Made by a program: the position numbers and the translations under genes. This document shows positions 1-10,719 of a stretch of DNA of 64,000 nucleotides, one piece after another. Source of the DNA: Imbricaverruca yamaguchii (Eukaryota; Arthropoda; Thecostraca; Neoverrucidae); the NCBI GenBank assembly GCA_034440575.1, contig JAOTOL010001226.1, positions 90,001 to 154,000 on the forward strand, written 5' to 3'. How positions within the stretch are numbered: position 1 is the stretch's first letter; every line of letters starts with the position of its first letter. The notes below the pieces were generated by a model. The model saw only the letters and a program-made list of their open reading frames with translations. It made no database searches and was not told the origin of the DNA.

Positions 1-1390
1 ACCAAATCCGGAATTGATTAGTGCGCATGATTAGTAGTCGCTCTAGTATATTTTCTTCATCTAAGCAGTTTTACGAAGAACAACACATGTACTATGACAA
101 CCGCTCTTAGCTTCTTATTAGGTGCAGGTGTCACGAAATGAAAAGTTGGTGTTATCACTGTGTTTACGAGAGGTTAAGTCAGGACCAAATATCTATTAGC
201 CACTGGCACCTGAATCCCGTTCATCAGTCAGACACGACACAGTACAAAGGCGAACGCAGAAGCCTGGCTTGGGAGGACAAGTAAAAAATCGTTCGGTTTA
301 TTAAACAAATTGAATCAGATATGAAGAGCTAAGATTGGTCGGGTGTGTTTAGGACAATATTTATCCCATAAAATATTGCTAAAATTCGACGAAATGCAGT
401 TAGCTTGTACATTCTCGGCAAACAACGACCTCTTGGGAGCCGAGGCCCCTTCGCAACCCCCGGAATCGCCCCTGAACGCAGCGCAGCAATGATCAACTTC
501 TGGGCCGGTTAGCAGCTGCCTTTGTTGGAGATTACGCACGACTTCCGCAGCCAGCGCCACGTGATCTGAGACCTCACGACCGGCATTTTCTGTCCTGGTG
601 CAGCCTCCTGCTGGCGTATTGCCAGCAGCCCCGCCTTCAGGTTGGCACGGTGCCAGCAGCTGGTGGCCTCGCAGTCGGGCAGACACTTTTTCGGACGCCG
701 CTATTGCCAAACAAAACACGACGGGTACGCTTGCAATAGCGAACCCCACCCCTCCTTCCAATTCAGCGGCGGCGACTGCCGGGGCCAGATGGAGAAGCCG
801 CCTCTCCGGACCTGGGTCGGGATGAGCGTGCTCCATGGAATTTTTGGATAACTCATCTCAAATTGCGTAGAGGAAGGCCGGCGACATGACCGGCGTCATC
901 TATATTACGCACGCCCAGAGGGTCTTATCCAGACAAAGTAGACTCCCCTTAAAGTCAGACAGGCGGCTCTGAACGCCGGGCCAGGCTGGCTCGGGACCAG
1001 GCAGAACCACTGTGGACTAGTCGGCGTCGTCTGGAGTAGACCGTTGGAAGTGAACCCCTCTGGACAACCTAGATGCTCAACGTATATGCTTAACACAACG
1101 TAGATTTTAACTAAAAAGCGGTCATCTAGAAAAGACAAGGAGTACTCAGTACGATGCGCTCAAAACTCGCCCCATCCAACTGATTACTCTGCCCTGCTGG
1201 TTTTGAAGCGAGCCAGTTGCCGCAATTAGTTATTTGGAATTTTGGTGGGGTTATACCCGTCGCTCTTTTCGTTGATTTCTATGAGTGACACCTGTCACCA
1301 CACGCGATTGTTTTATCGTCGTATGTCCATTCCCTGAGTTTTTGTGTGTCCTGTATCTTTATTTAAATTCCATTAGTTAGATTATCCCCC
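1..1390. other. Unassigned non-coding stretch
   Basis: I see no gene here. Overlapping open frames on both strands at about 315-850 lie in a GC-richer patch and resemble no family I know; they look like chance frames. The stretch ends where the non-LTR retrotransposon begins, near an AT-rich block at about 1350-1390. Confidence 0.4.
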
Positions 1391-1710
1391 GGGAAAATCG
1401 CAAAAGGGACACGGACCCATGCTCGCCAACGGACTCAAACTCGGAATTTCCTCCTCTGACCACATCCGACGGCCATCGCACGAACACGGACTTGGCCCCT
1501 GATGCTCACTCACAAGATACAGCCGTTGATGACCCGCGCCGAACTATTCCCTTCGATGACGCCATGAAAGCCCTTTGCGCCTCGCCGACCCCTGCTCGTC
1601 CCAAGACCACGACCTCTCCTCGCAATCCCTGCAGACCAGACCATCACTTTCCACGCCGCTGACCCACGCTCGAACCAGACCACTCCATTCCAACCTGAAC
1701 CAATCCAACC

Positions 1711-2575
1711 GATCGAACTCTACCTCGACAGTGCTGGCTCGTTCGTAGTCGTCGGGCTTGTCGAGAAATCCGTGCCCTTTCGCCGTATCAACGTTTTCTG
1801 GCCGACCAAACAACACCTTGGTATCTGCTCCCTAGTCAATCCCGACATTGAAACCCCTGCCAACGGAACCTTAGTCATCAAAACCCAATCCATAGCCCAG
1901 ATCAAAGCCATCCTCCGCACCACCACATGTGATGGAAGATTTGTCACCATCACTCTCTTTTTCAACCGTAACACCACCAAGGGCACGGTCTTCGCGCCGT
2001 AGCTCCACTTCATGTCTGAGGAAGATATCCCGGCGGAGCTCAGGCCGGAGGGGGTGACCCACGTCTTCCGCATCGCTTCCTTTAAAGACGGCCAGCAACG
2101 TGATACGAGCCTCCTTGTCCTTATATTCAACTCCACCACTCTTCCCAAGACCCTCCTCGCCGGCTACATCCGATACCAAGTCCGTAAATTTATTTTCAAT
2201 CATTTCCGCTGTTTTAATTGTCAGCGCTTGTCCATGACCGCAAGACTTGTTGCCAACCAGCCCGCAAACCCAAGTGCAGCGAACCACCCCATCCTGATTC
2301 TACCTTCTCCAAGCCTGCCAACTGCCTCAACTGCCTCAACTGCAACACATCTGACCACATTCCCACATCCAGCCTCTGTCCAGTCTGGCGACGGGAAAAA
2401 GAGGTTTGCGCCGTCAAGGCTACGACCGGAGTCTCCTACCTGCAGGCCCGGCAGACCGTCAAGGCCACCTCCCCGAGCACCAAAACATACGTCCAGGCTG
2501 CCACCGTCTCTCCCTCTCCCCTCCTCCCTCACGTCGCGTCAACACTACGTCTACCTCAATTCAAATTGACGTGAT
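1711..2575 (+). pseudogene. LINE ORF1 (gag-like, zinc knuckle), broken
   Basis: ORF1 encodes the RNA-binding chaperone of the retrotransposon particle. The first part reads through RRINVFW and ETPANGTLVI to 1999, where an in-frame TAG (2000-2002) interrupts it. The same frame resumes at ATG 2012 with MSEEDIPAEL and reaches a CxxC half-knuckle (RCFNCQR, about 2203-2223). A frameshift follows, and further Cys/His-rich sequence continues in the next frame at 2218-2570 (KTCCQPARKPKC, then NCLNCN). The order 'NVFW ... GTLVI ... GVT ... CxxC' is what I know of I/Jockey-type ORF1 proteins in arthropods. At least one stop and one frameshift make it non-functional. Confidence 0.7.
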
Positions 2576-2974
2576 TCCCGGTTTAGCTCCACCAAAAAAA
2601 AAACTCACCACTGACCACACCGTCACAAAACACCCTGGCTCACAGCACACCGACCACTCCGGCTCCAGACGCTCAAGGAAATTCCTCAAGGAATGCCAGC
2701 TCCCGCAGTCATTCAGCTGCAGGGGAAATGCGTGCCAGAGTATATGCTGGCCGGCGGCCACGTGATCCTACAGACACATTCCAGCGGCAGGCATTGCCCA
2801 CGGCAGTGTCCGGCCGCCGTGACCTTGCCAAGGTCCCTGGTTGGTCGGACGGCTCGGGCGGGTCCACCGCAGCTGTCCGCACCCAACCCAAATATCCGCC
2901 TGCGCTGCAATCTTGGATACGCCATGCACTGGAAGGTGCGGACAAACATTAATTTTATCACAAATGTTCCTATA

Positions 2975-3700
2975 ACATAACATAGCTGCGCAATATGGTT
3001 TCCAAATAGGCAGAAATTAAAGCCTTTTTAGCATCTTAAGTCCCGTTCCTATCGCACTTCAGGAAACCTGGTTTTTGCCTACCGATGCATATAATCTCAA
3101 TCTTTTCAATTATTCGCTATGCAACCACGACCAGGTCCGTGAAACACATCGCAGTGACGGTACAGCCCGTGACATTAACAATGGTTACACACATACACAA
3201 ATTACACTTCATTCATCGTTATAAGCCGCTGCTTGTACATTACGTTTTCATGGTCGAAATATAGATGCATGCTCACTATACATTCCACCGTCTACAGACA
3301 ACACCAACATTTTGACACAATTAGACAACCTCATCACAAATTTCAAAAACCCGTTCATCTTACTTGACGATTTCAACGCTCATAGCCTAACGTGTGACAA
3401 AAATGTATACACCCAGACAGTCGCGTACGCATTTATTACGCACGTACGCATTATTAATGAACACATTTTAGACTGACACAATTTAGAAATGCTTAACACT
3501 GGAGAGACAATATTTTTTTTATTCACCTCGGACACAACACAGAAACCGCAATTGATTGAACAATTTGTTTTTCAGCTCTGGCCAAAGATTTGTATTTGAT
3601 CATGGACACAGACATTCATGATAGCGATCACTACCCCATCGAATTAATGCCCACTTTTTTAACTGCGACTGATAGCCCACCCGATTTTATCGCGCGCTTT
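2975..3700 (+). pseudogene. LINE ORF2 apurinic-type endonuclease, heavily decayed
   Basis: No long open frame survives, but short endonuclease signatures appear in order in shifting frames: ALQETW near 3055-3075, LYIPPS near 3280-3300, DDFNAH near 3365-3385, and a block reading 'SD(H)YP' near 3625-3640. These are the substrate-contact and catalytic blocks of the APE-like endonuclease that nicks target DNA for LINE integration. Several stops and frameshifts lie between the blocks. Confidence 0.6.
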
Positions 3701-4009
3701 AAAATTTCAAAAACCGATTGAACAACATTTCAAGAACTTTCTTATATTCAATACAGCCCCAACATTTTTGCCGTCGAAAACATCAAATTAATTCCAAATA
3801 AACATATCGAAGCAGCAGCTACTATAATTCTACTTACAGAACCTTTTGCAAAACGATCGCCAGTACCTTGGTGGGCTCCCAAAATTTCATGTACCATAAC
3901 TGTATGAAAAGAACATAGGAAATACCTAAGACACCTTGATCAACAAAATTTAATTATACGCAACCATGAACGAGCGAGGACACGCCGCATTATTCCCGAT
4001 GCTAGGCGT

Positions 4010-4860
4010 CATTCATGGTCCGAACAGCTCACCTTTCGAACACCTTCAAGAAAAATCTGGCAATTTATCCGCCGATTGTTCAGACGCACCTCATTCAAAT
4101 CATTCTCGGCCCTCAAAATCCAAAACATAACCATTACAAACCCAAAGGCAAAATTGCGGACACCATGGTTCAAAATAGCTCGGATAGCAATTACAGACCC
4201 GAATTTTTACAAAATGCACAATCAACTTTTCACACCGATTTAACACAATTCCATGCTGCCAACACTGAAACATACAATACTTCTTTCCAAATTTCAGAAC
4301 TAGAAACAGCCATTTCCTTCGCGGGCAATACTTCCGTAGTATCCGATAATTTACATGATTCATTTTTGAGACATGTACCTGATCACACCAAACATTGCAT
4401 TTTGCACACATTTAATGCACTATGTACAACTCACGCCTTCCCATAATTGGGAAATAATCTTTCGCTATGCCCATCCCAAAACCTGGCAAGGACCACAGTA
4501 ACCCCACTAATTTTCAACCCATTTCACTCACGAGTTGCTTAGGAAAACTTCTTGAACGCATAGTTGTCAAAAGACTTACCCGGAACCTCGAAACAAATTC
4601 CATTCTATCTCCCTTTCAATTTGGTTTTCGGCGAGGACGTACTACAACAGATCATCTTATTCGGCTAGAAACAGACATTCGCATAGGCTACAAAAAATAT
4701 GAACACACAGTCGCAGTATTTTTAGACATAAGCTAAGCTTACGATATGGTTTTCAAACCCGTATTACTTTTCAAAATTCAGCAACTCGGTATAAAAGGGC
4801 ATTTAGCTCATCATGTAGTAGGTTTTTTTAATCCGGTATTCATCCATTCCACATCAGGTG
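4010..4860 (+). pseudogene. LINE ORF2 reverse transcriptase, N-terminal half
   Basis: The region before the RT core runs to a frameshift near 4446. The next frame (from 4467) has MPIPKPGKD, the F(R)PISLTS block, LGKLLERIV, and FQFGFRRGRTTTDHLI, all classic LINE RT blocks. The next block reads FLDIS, a stop (TAA 4733-4735), then AYDMV, so a stop replaces the residue usually found as Lys in the 'DxxKAYD' catalytic motif A. RT similarity continues to about 4850 (GIKGHLAHHVVGFF) and is then cut by inserted DNA. Confidence 0.85.
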
Positions 4861-4864
4861 CCGG

Positions 4865-5160
4865 TCAGCCATCTTCGATCCACATTTTCGCTTTTACATA
4901 TAGAAATCATTGCCACCTGAGCTGACGCGACTTCCCGTGTCGATCTTTGGTCGCCACCTACGGGAGTACCTACTTGACGTGCCGCCCGTGCCGGACTGAT
5001 TGACTGCTCGACTTGCTATATTTTATTTATTTTTATTTTTATTATGTGATTTTCACCCTCTTTTAACCTTTGTGCTGTGTTGTCTTATCTATTTGACTCG
5101 ACGTAATAATAACCACGTGTCAATTATGGATGACCTCAATAAAGTCTGTCTGTCTTTCTT
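4865..5160 (+). mobile_element. 5'-truncated 3' end of a different LINE (or SINE tail) inserted in the RT
   Basis: Foreign DNA interrupts the RT frame between motif A and the FADD-type motif. It is TATTT-rich in the middle and ends with AATAAAGTCTGTCTGTCTTT at about 5138-5157, a polyadenylation signal followed by a short pyrimidine-rich repeat, as in LINE 3' tails. The RT frame resumes a little downstream. Boundaries are approximate and no clean target duplication was seen. Confidence 0.5.
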
Positions 5161-5199
5161 TAAAATTGACGACTATAGGGAAGCTACATTTCACCAGTT

Positions 5200-6030
5200 T
5201 TATTCAACGACGAATTCATTCAACGAATTCATCATTAACGACCTTTTCACTGACATGCCTGTAAATATATTGCACCATTTGTTTGCCGATGTCAACGCAA
5301 TTTGGTGTTCATGAAAAATTACGAGCATCGTTTATTTCACCTACAAAACACACTAGACGAAATATGTATAATATGAAACACGAATACGAATAATACGAAT
5401 AATACGAAATATAATACGAAATATGAAATATGTATAATACGAAATATGTTTCCTGAAGAATGGTTTAATTTTTCCGCTACAAAATCTGCAACAATGATAT
5501 GTAGCAAATCGCTTCTCCACCCAATTCCAGTAACACCGCCTCACTTCGGAAACAATGAATTCAGTTTGTGAATTCCTTTTGTAAATTCATGTAAATTTCT
5601 TGGTATTATTTTTGACCGTAAGGTTTCATTCATAAACTCATCAAACACATCCAGAACAAATGCTTTCACCGACTGAATATATATTTAGATGCATCACTTC
5701 TTCGTCACTTGGAGCCGACCGTCATATACTTTTACTACTTTGCAGATCTTTAGTTCTACACCTAATTGAATATGGATCCGTAGTATATACCGGGGCCAGC
5801 GCATCCTCCTTACACATTTTGGACACCATTAAAAATAAATACATTCGCATCGCATTCGGTGCAATAGCATCACCCATCACTTCTTTAGAAGCTGAATCGG
5901 GAATTCCTTCACTAGCTATCCATATAATGCAACAAACACTAGGTACGTTTCCAAAATTCAATTTCATGCAAACCACCCCATACACGCGTCCTTACAAATT
6001 CTCCCAAATTTACATCATGAATATTTAGGT
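5200..6030 (+). pseudogene. LINE ORF2 RT C-terminal half and connection domain
   Basis: The frame around 5215-5312 reads FIINDLF ... HHLFADVNAIW. This is the RT catalytic motif normally FADD, with the second Asp changed to Val. Later blocks include KFLGIIFD near 5585-5615 and LIEYGSVVYTG ... LDTIKNKYIRIA at 5660-6028, which follow RT in I/Jockey ORF2. An AT-rich expansion of the motif AATACGA (about 5360-5450) separates the first two blocks. The loss of a catalytic Asp and several stops show the copy is dead. Confidence 0.75.
5360..5455 (+). repeat. Short tandem expansion (AATACGA/AATACGAAAT)
   Basis: Roughly a dozen imperfect units of AATACGA and AATATG lie inside the retrotransposon RT remnant and interrupt its reading frame. 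Confidence 0.6.
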
Positions 6031-6199
6031 CCAGCCGAAAAACGAACTGATCTCACTATAACTTCTCCAGTCAAAACATTTTGTGAACAACTTAATTTCA
6101 CTATTCCACCAATTACTTCCCTTTCTCCCCCAACTGCACCGCCGCGGCAGACAGCCGAACGACACGTTTTTTTTCTAACCGCCGCAAAATCACAGCTCT

Positions 6200-6578
6200 G
6201 TCTAGAATATGCGTAAGAAACTTCGCAAATTTCGGTCTCGTTATTGCCATGTTCCTTTTGTTTTTACTGACGACTCTAAAGATGCTAACCATACAGGAAG
6301 TTCAATAGTTTCGGGAAGATACAAAAAAACAACAACATCGATTACCAGACGGAACATTGATTTTCATCGCTCAATTGCATGCCATCCTCATTGCTCTCCG
6401 CTATATTCACAACCGTTTTCTCTATCACCCCATGCGTAGCGTCGTCATTTGCTCGGACTTCAAATCTGCTTTACAATCTCTTTCGTCACTTTCTTTGTCA
6501 CAGCATAGCCATATTTATATTTGTGAAGAATTAGGTTCACTTCATCTGGTGGGCATGAAGGTCCGTTTCCTGCCCAGT
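6200..6578 (+). pseudogene. LINE RNase H domain, 5' part
   Basis: Two frames together show an RNase H pattern: VFTDDSK (first catalytic Asp region) near 6257-6280, then FIAQLHAILIAL (the Glu of this motif replaced by Gln) at 6360-6395, then VICSDFKSALQSL (third catalytic Asp) at 6445-6485, then LHLVGMKVRFLPS up to 6578. The last residues match the 'V.F.W.PSH' block of RNase H and are cut by the insertion of element A directly after the S codon region. The remainder resumes at 9974. Confidence 0.75.
6571..6578 (+). repeat. 8-bp target-site duplication, left copy (TGCCCAGT)
   Basis: TGCCCAGT at 6571-6578 is repeated exactly at 9966-9973, flanking element A. Removing 6579-9973 restores an uninterrupted RNase H frame (PS then H), which independently supports this as the insertion point. 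Confidence 0.85.
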
Positions 6579-7299
6579 AGGTTGGTGAGGTTTGCACGCT
6601 TTTTGCCAAAATCGATAGCAGCTCCCCTCATTTATATGCATTTTTGGCCGCTGAACACGGTGTAAGCATCAGAAATAAAAATTTCTCACATCTTTTGACG
6701 GCCCCGGCCACTTGAAGATTTTGGCTGTAACGAAATATTTGACATTTCTGCATCTCGTAAGCAGACTGGTGGGAAAATGAGTCCGATTGAGAATTACATC
6801 ATAGAAGCAATTCATTTTCGATCATTTGGCACCGTTTCCAAGATTTTAGCTGTCTTATTACCTAAGATTTCGCCTTCTGAAGAATGGAAGGTTCGAGCGG
6901 TTCCCCGGGCTGCCAACAGATGGCAGGTCTATCGAGCCTTCCAAATGCCTTATGACGGACGCGTTTGTACCTTCCACCAAGCGTGGTTTGGCGTCTTGAT
7001 GGACTGATACCGTCTCAACTAACTTATCGGTTATGTTTTATGTGAATTAGATATGCAAATACACAAAAATGGTAACGGATTTTACCATGAAATAATCGCA
7101 CATATTGGTTGAACAGAGGTGGTACTGCGCAGAACATGCCCTGCTAAGCCTGGCCGGAATCGCAACAAGTTAATCAACATGAAACCGGTGCCACCCCTCA
7201 TATCTGTATGTATTTTGTAAAAGGTGTATTCTATGTATTCCGTCAGATCATCTGTCATCACCATTCCGCCGCCACCACCGGGGCACGCCGCAACAGCCC

Positions 7300-8560
7300 G
7301 TCGTGTTGAAACTCGCCGCAGCGGCGCTCACTCACTCACTGGCCCAGAACCGGCGACGGAAGGCCACTTTATTCAGGCTATAGCCGCCCTGGCGGTCCCT
7401 GTCGGTGACAGCCGCCGCCGAATCCATGGTCAGCTTTACACTTCGCTCCGTCGCCTGCATGTGGTAGGGAATGCCAGTTCCCAGAGCTCGTCCAGCAGAC
7501 GCGCCAGCTCATCGCCGTCAAGTGGGCGAGTCAGGGGTGGCTCGATATCTGCCTGGTGGTGCTGCAAATCCACCAACTCCATGAAGTTGCTGGCCCGATG
7601 ATTGATTTCGGGGCATTTATAAGCCCGGGCTGGCTGCCCAGGCTGCCGGCGCTGACGGGCCTCACCGATGAGCCGGATAGCTAGGGCCCGGATCTCTCGG
7701 CGTTCGTCCCCGAGCATGCCGAGGACGACGGCCTCAGGGTGCGCCAGCATGGCGTTCCCGCAGAGTCTCCTCTACACTTCGGCCAGATCATCGCCGGTCA
7801 TGTGGCGGCGCTGCCGCTCGAGCTGGTCGTACAGGTGGCGCGTTGCCTCCACCAGGTCCGGCCGGTGTCTGACTGCCAGCACTGTTGGGATGTAAACGCC
7901 CACAACGTACAACGAAAGTGTCTGCAGCTCGGCACTGGGGCTCTGTTGGGCCATGTAGACACGCAGCAGTCTGCTCCGTGCGGTGCGCCACCGCGCCATA
8001 CTGAGCTAGCTGTGAACGCGCTGCGCTACTTCGTTTCCATCGCCCGAAGTCACACACTGGGCGTATTGCACCAGCAGGCGCAGATCTGGGCTCAGATTGC
8101 GTCTGACGTCATATGACAGCGGCGGCAGCTCAGCCGTTGTCCGGGGCTGGAACTGAGTGACAGGCAACTGGTGCACCGGGCCCGACAGCAACTTGCCGAT
8201 GGGAACCGAGAAGCTGGAGGGACTGGTGTTCGGCCCATCGAGCCTCTTGAAGAGGGCTATGCAGGGCAGCTTGGCCTGATGGAGGAGGCAGGCCGCTTGG
8301 GTCAGCGGCCGGCCTAGCAGTTTTTTTCGAATTGGGCTATCCAGCCACTTTCCCAGCCCACCACCTCGTTAGTCCCATCACTTCCCACCGCATAGTGGCA
8401 GTGGCCTGTATGCCGCGCTCAACCAGAAAGCGCAGCAGCTGCCAGGCGATAGTCGCTTCGGTGTGCCGCGGTTCGCAGTTAAAGTGCCAGACAAATACAT
8501 CACCCGGGTGGGCGTTCACGGATATGTTGTGAACCTTTTCGTGTCGGGTCCCTGCCACCC
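7300..8560 (-). pseudogene. Element A putative divergent hAT-like transposase (left copy)
   Basis: Read on the - strand, the pieces fall in several frames but in a consistent order. VGSDGTN...GWESG (about 8395-8341) looks like the Asp motif. LLGRPLTQAACLLHQ (about 8310-8265) looks like a CxxH motif and is followed by LFKRLDGP and VHQLPVTQFQP. The next well-preserved frame (7750-7436) reads AHPEAVVLGML, RRQPGQPARAYKCPEIN and EPPLTRPLDG. After a frameshift, ATERSVKL (about 7455-7433) resembles a C-terminal Glu motif. I recognise the family as a widespread uncharacterised invertebrate ORF; the transposase reading is inference from motif order plus the 8-bp duplication. Frameshifts and stops make it a pseudogene. 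Confidence 0.55.
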
Positions 8561-8579
8561 GGGCCGTGTCGGACCGGGC

Positions 8580-9210
8580 TGTCCTACAGAGCCCTCTTCA
8601 AGAGACTCGATGGGCCGACCACCAGTCCCTCCAGCGTCTCGGGTTCCATCGGCAAGCTGCTGTCGTGCCCGGTGCACCAGTTGCCTGTCGCTCAGTTCCA
8701 GCCCCTGACAACGGCTGAGCTGCCGCCGCTGTCAGATGATATCAGACGCAATTTGTGCAGATGAGACTGCGGGAACGCCATGATGGCCCACCCTGAGGCC
8801 GTCATCCTCGGCATGCTCGGGGACAAACGCCGAAAGATCCGGGCCCGAGTTATCCAGCTCATCGGTGATGCCCATCAGCGCCGGCAGCCTGGGCAGCCAG
8901 TCCGAGCTTACAAATGCCCGGAAATCAATCTCCGGGCCAGCAACTTCATGGAGTTCGTGGATTTGCAGCACCACCAGGCAGATATCGAGCCACCCCTGAC
9001 TCGCCCACTTGACGGCGATGAGCTGGCGCGTCTGCTGGACGAGCTCTGGGAACTGGCATTCCCTACCACATGCAGGCGACGGAGCGAAGTATAATGCTGA
9101 CCATGGATTCGGCGGCGGCTGTCACCGACAGGGACCGCCAGGGCGGCTATAGCCTGAATAAAGTGGCCTTCCGTCGCCGGTTCTGGGCCGGTGAGTGAGT
9201 GAGCGCCGCT
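8580..9210 (+). pseudogene. Element A transposase-like gene, inverted second copy
   Basis: This is the mirror copy of the gene in the left arm. It opens with sequence matching LFKRLDGP and VHQLPVAQFQP (about 8595-8705), skips the ~350-bp segment kept on the left, and continues in an open frame at 8780-9094 (AHPEAVILGML, RRQPGQPVRAYKCPEIN, EPPLTRPLDG). As on the left, the ATERS segment is in the next frame (about 9069-9086). Most differences between the two copies are single substitutions, and both share the same frame break, so the break predates the duplication or was copied with it. Confidence 0.6.
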
Positions 9211-9965
9211 GCGGCGAGTTTCAACACGACGGGCTGTTGCGGCGTGCCCCGGTGGTGGCGGCGGAATGGTGATGACAGATGATCTGATGGAATGCATATA
9301 ATACACCTTTTACAAAATATATATAGATATGAGGGGTGGCACCGGTTTCATGTTAATTACCTTGTTGCGATTCCAGCCAGGCTTAGCAGAGCATGTTCTG
9401 CGCAGTAGCACCTCTGTTCAACCAATATGTGTGATTATTTCACTGTAAAATCCTTTACCATTTTTGCGTATTTGCATCTCTAATTCACATAAAACATAAC
9501 CGATAAGTTAGTTGAGACGGTATCAGTGCATCAAGACGCCAAACCACGCTTGGTGGAAGGTACAAACGCGTCCGTCATAAGGCATTTGGAAGGCAGCCGG
9601 GCTCGCTAGACCTGCCATCTGCTGACAGTCCAGGGAACTGCTCGAACCTTCCATACTTCAGAAGGCGAAATCTTAGGTAATAAGACAGCTAGAATCTTAG
9701 AAACGGTGACAAATGATCGAAAATAAATTGTCTCGACGATGTAATGCTCAAGCAGACTCATGTTCTCACCAGTTCGTTTATGAGATGCAGAAATGTAAAA
9801 AAGTTGGTAACAGCCAAAATCTTCAAGTGGCCGGGACCGTCAAAAGATGTGAGAAATTTTCATTTCTGATGCTTCCATCGTGTTCAGCAGCCCAAAATGC
9901 ATGAAATGAGGGGGAGCTGCTATCGATGTTGGCAAAAAGTGTGCAAACCGGACCAACCAACCAAC

Positions 9966-9973
9966 TGCCCAGT
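9966..9973 (+). repeat. 8-bp target-site duplication, right copy (TGCCCAGT)
   Basis: Exact copy of 6571-6578. The RNase H frame of the host LINE resumes at its end. Confidence 0.85.
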
Positions 9974-10254
9974 CACTTCCACCACATTTTGAAGGTATTA
10001 AATCATCAATGCAACAGAGGATTTGACATAAATAAAAATTGGACACAAAATACGAGCCATACACAATTACATATCATAAAACCTGTCGTCGATACCTGGA
10101 AAATACATCATATAGAAAACCGACACGAAGAAAAAAGTCTTATAACGTTTACGTATCGGCCATACTTTTTTATACATTGATATATCTACACGGCTTCACC
10201 CAGACCTTCATGCCCATCATGCAATACCTATCTTATCGTTGCATATTCTTCTTC
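9974..10254 (+). pseudogene. LINE ORF2 C-terminal segment after RNase H
   Basis: The retrotransposon continues with HFHHIL directly after the target duplication. Further on, in shifting frames, 'RL(R)IGHT(Y)LTH' can be discerned near 10140-10190, and PRPSCPSCN (about 10200-10226) is the Cys-rich C-terminal block of I/Jockey ORF2 (usually HxxxC or CxxC). A SINE insertion begins at 10255. Confidence 0.6.
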
Positions 10255-10446
10255 GTTTATTTATTGGTTGGCTCACGACACACTTTATGCACATTCACGG
10301 CTAACGGCGCCGCCCACACTGTTTCGCCGGTGGGCCGCGGGATTGGGAAATGTCCTTAGTGGCGCTAGTGTCGAACCCGGGACCTTCGGTACCCAAGGCC
10401 CGACACCTTAACCACTCGGCCATCCCCGCCCCGCATATTCTTCTTC
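10241..10446 (-). mobile_element. tRNA-derived SINE with 14-bp target duplication
   Basis: The SINE body is 10255-10432 on the - strand. Its tRNA-like head begins near 10432 and contains an A box (GGCCGAGTGGTTAAGG) and a B box (GGTTCGACAC), the internal RNA polymerase III promoter. The head resembles a class II (Ser/Leu-like) tRNA. The flanking sequence GCATATTCTTCTTC occurs at 10241-10254 and 10433-10446 as a 14-bp target duplication. It sits inside the retrotransposon ORF2 tail, which resumes with HILLQCQKFHGTRK-like sequence at about 10435. Confidence 0.85.
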
Positions 10447-10700
10447 AATGTCAGAAGTTCCACGGGACTCGAAAAATACTGACGGATTATTACCATATAC
10501 ATAGTTCCATTTTCTCTACCAACACTATTGGGGGGTGACCATTCATTTCTCATCAAACTACTTTGTTTTTTTTTCTCCGACAAGCCAATTTGCTCCAGGA
10601 TTTATAAACTTTCTTTTCACGGTAGTATAATTTTTCACTATTATTTTTTCGCGGCACGAAATGGCTTGAGGAGGCCGAAGTGCCTGTACCAATAAACTGT
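10447..10700 (+). pseudogene. End of LINE ORF2 and 3' end
   Basis: After the SINE the frame reads QCQKFHGTRKILTDYYH, then continues with frameshifts to about 10690. This is the expected C-terminus of the I/Jockey ORF2. The following sequence contains ACCAATAAACTGTAGC (about 10687-10702), which may be the 3' end region. Confidence 0.5.
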
Positions 10701-10719
10701 AGCTATAAACCTAGAAAAG

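Larger units (their letters stand above)
6579..9965. mobile_element. Element A: 3.39-kb inverted-repeat DNA transposon with 8-bp TSD
   Basis: The outer ends are inverted: GGTTTGCACGCTTTTTGCC at about 6589-6607 matches, with one difference, the reverse complement of the other end. Inverted similarity continues inward for most of the element: 6579-7770 pairs with about 8780-9965, and 8107-8280 pairs with 8573-8755. The right arm lacks a segment of about 350 bp present on the left (7770-8105), and 8281-8572 is unpaired. It is therefore a near head-to-head inverted duplication of a transposon inserted in the LINE RNase H domain. The 8-bp target duplication fits hAT, P or related DNA transposons. 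Confidence 0.8.
1390..10700 (+). mobile_element. Decayed I/Jockey-like non-LTR retrotransposon with nested insertions
   Basis: A nearly full-length copy of a two-ORF LINE can be followed in order along the + strand: nucleic-acid-binding ORF1 with a zinc knuckle (about 1.7-2.6 kb), endonuclease remnants (3.0-3.7 kb), reverse transcriptase (4.0-5.7 kb), the domain after RT (5.65-6.03 kb), RNase H (6.2-6.58 kb, resuming at 9974) and a C-terminal segment to about 10.69 kb. It is broken by stops and frameshifts and by three later insertions: a LINE 3' end (about 4865-5160), element A (6579-9965) and a SINE (10255-10432). An RNase H domain downstream of RT is characteristic of the I group of LINEs. 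Outer ends are approximate because I found no target duplication for the LINE itself. Confidence 0.8.

Noticed and set aside
10350..10435. tRNA-Ser/Leu gene on the - strand
   Set aside because: It has A and B boxes but is the head of a longer repeat with 14-bp target duplication, so it is a SINE.
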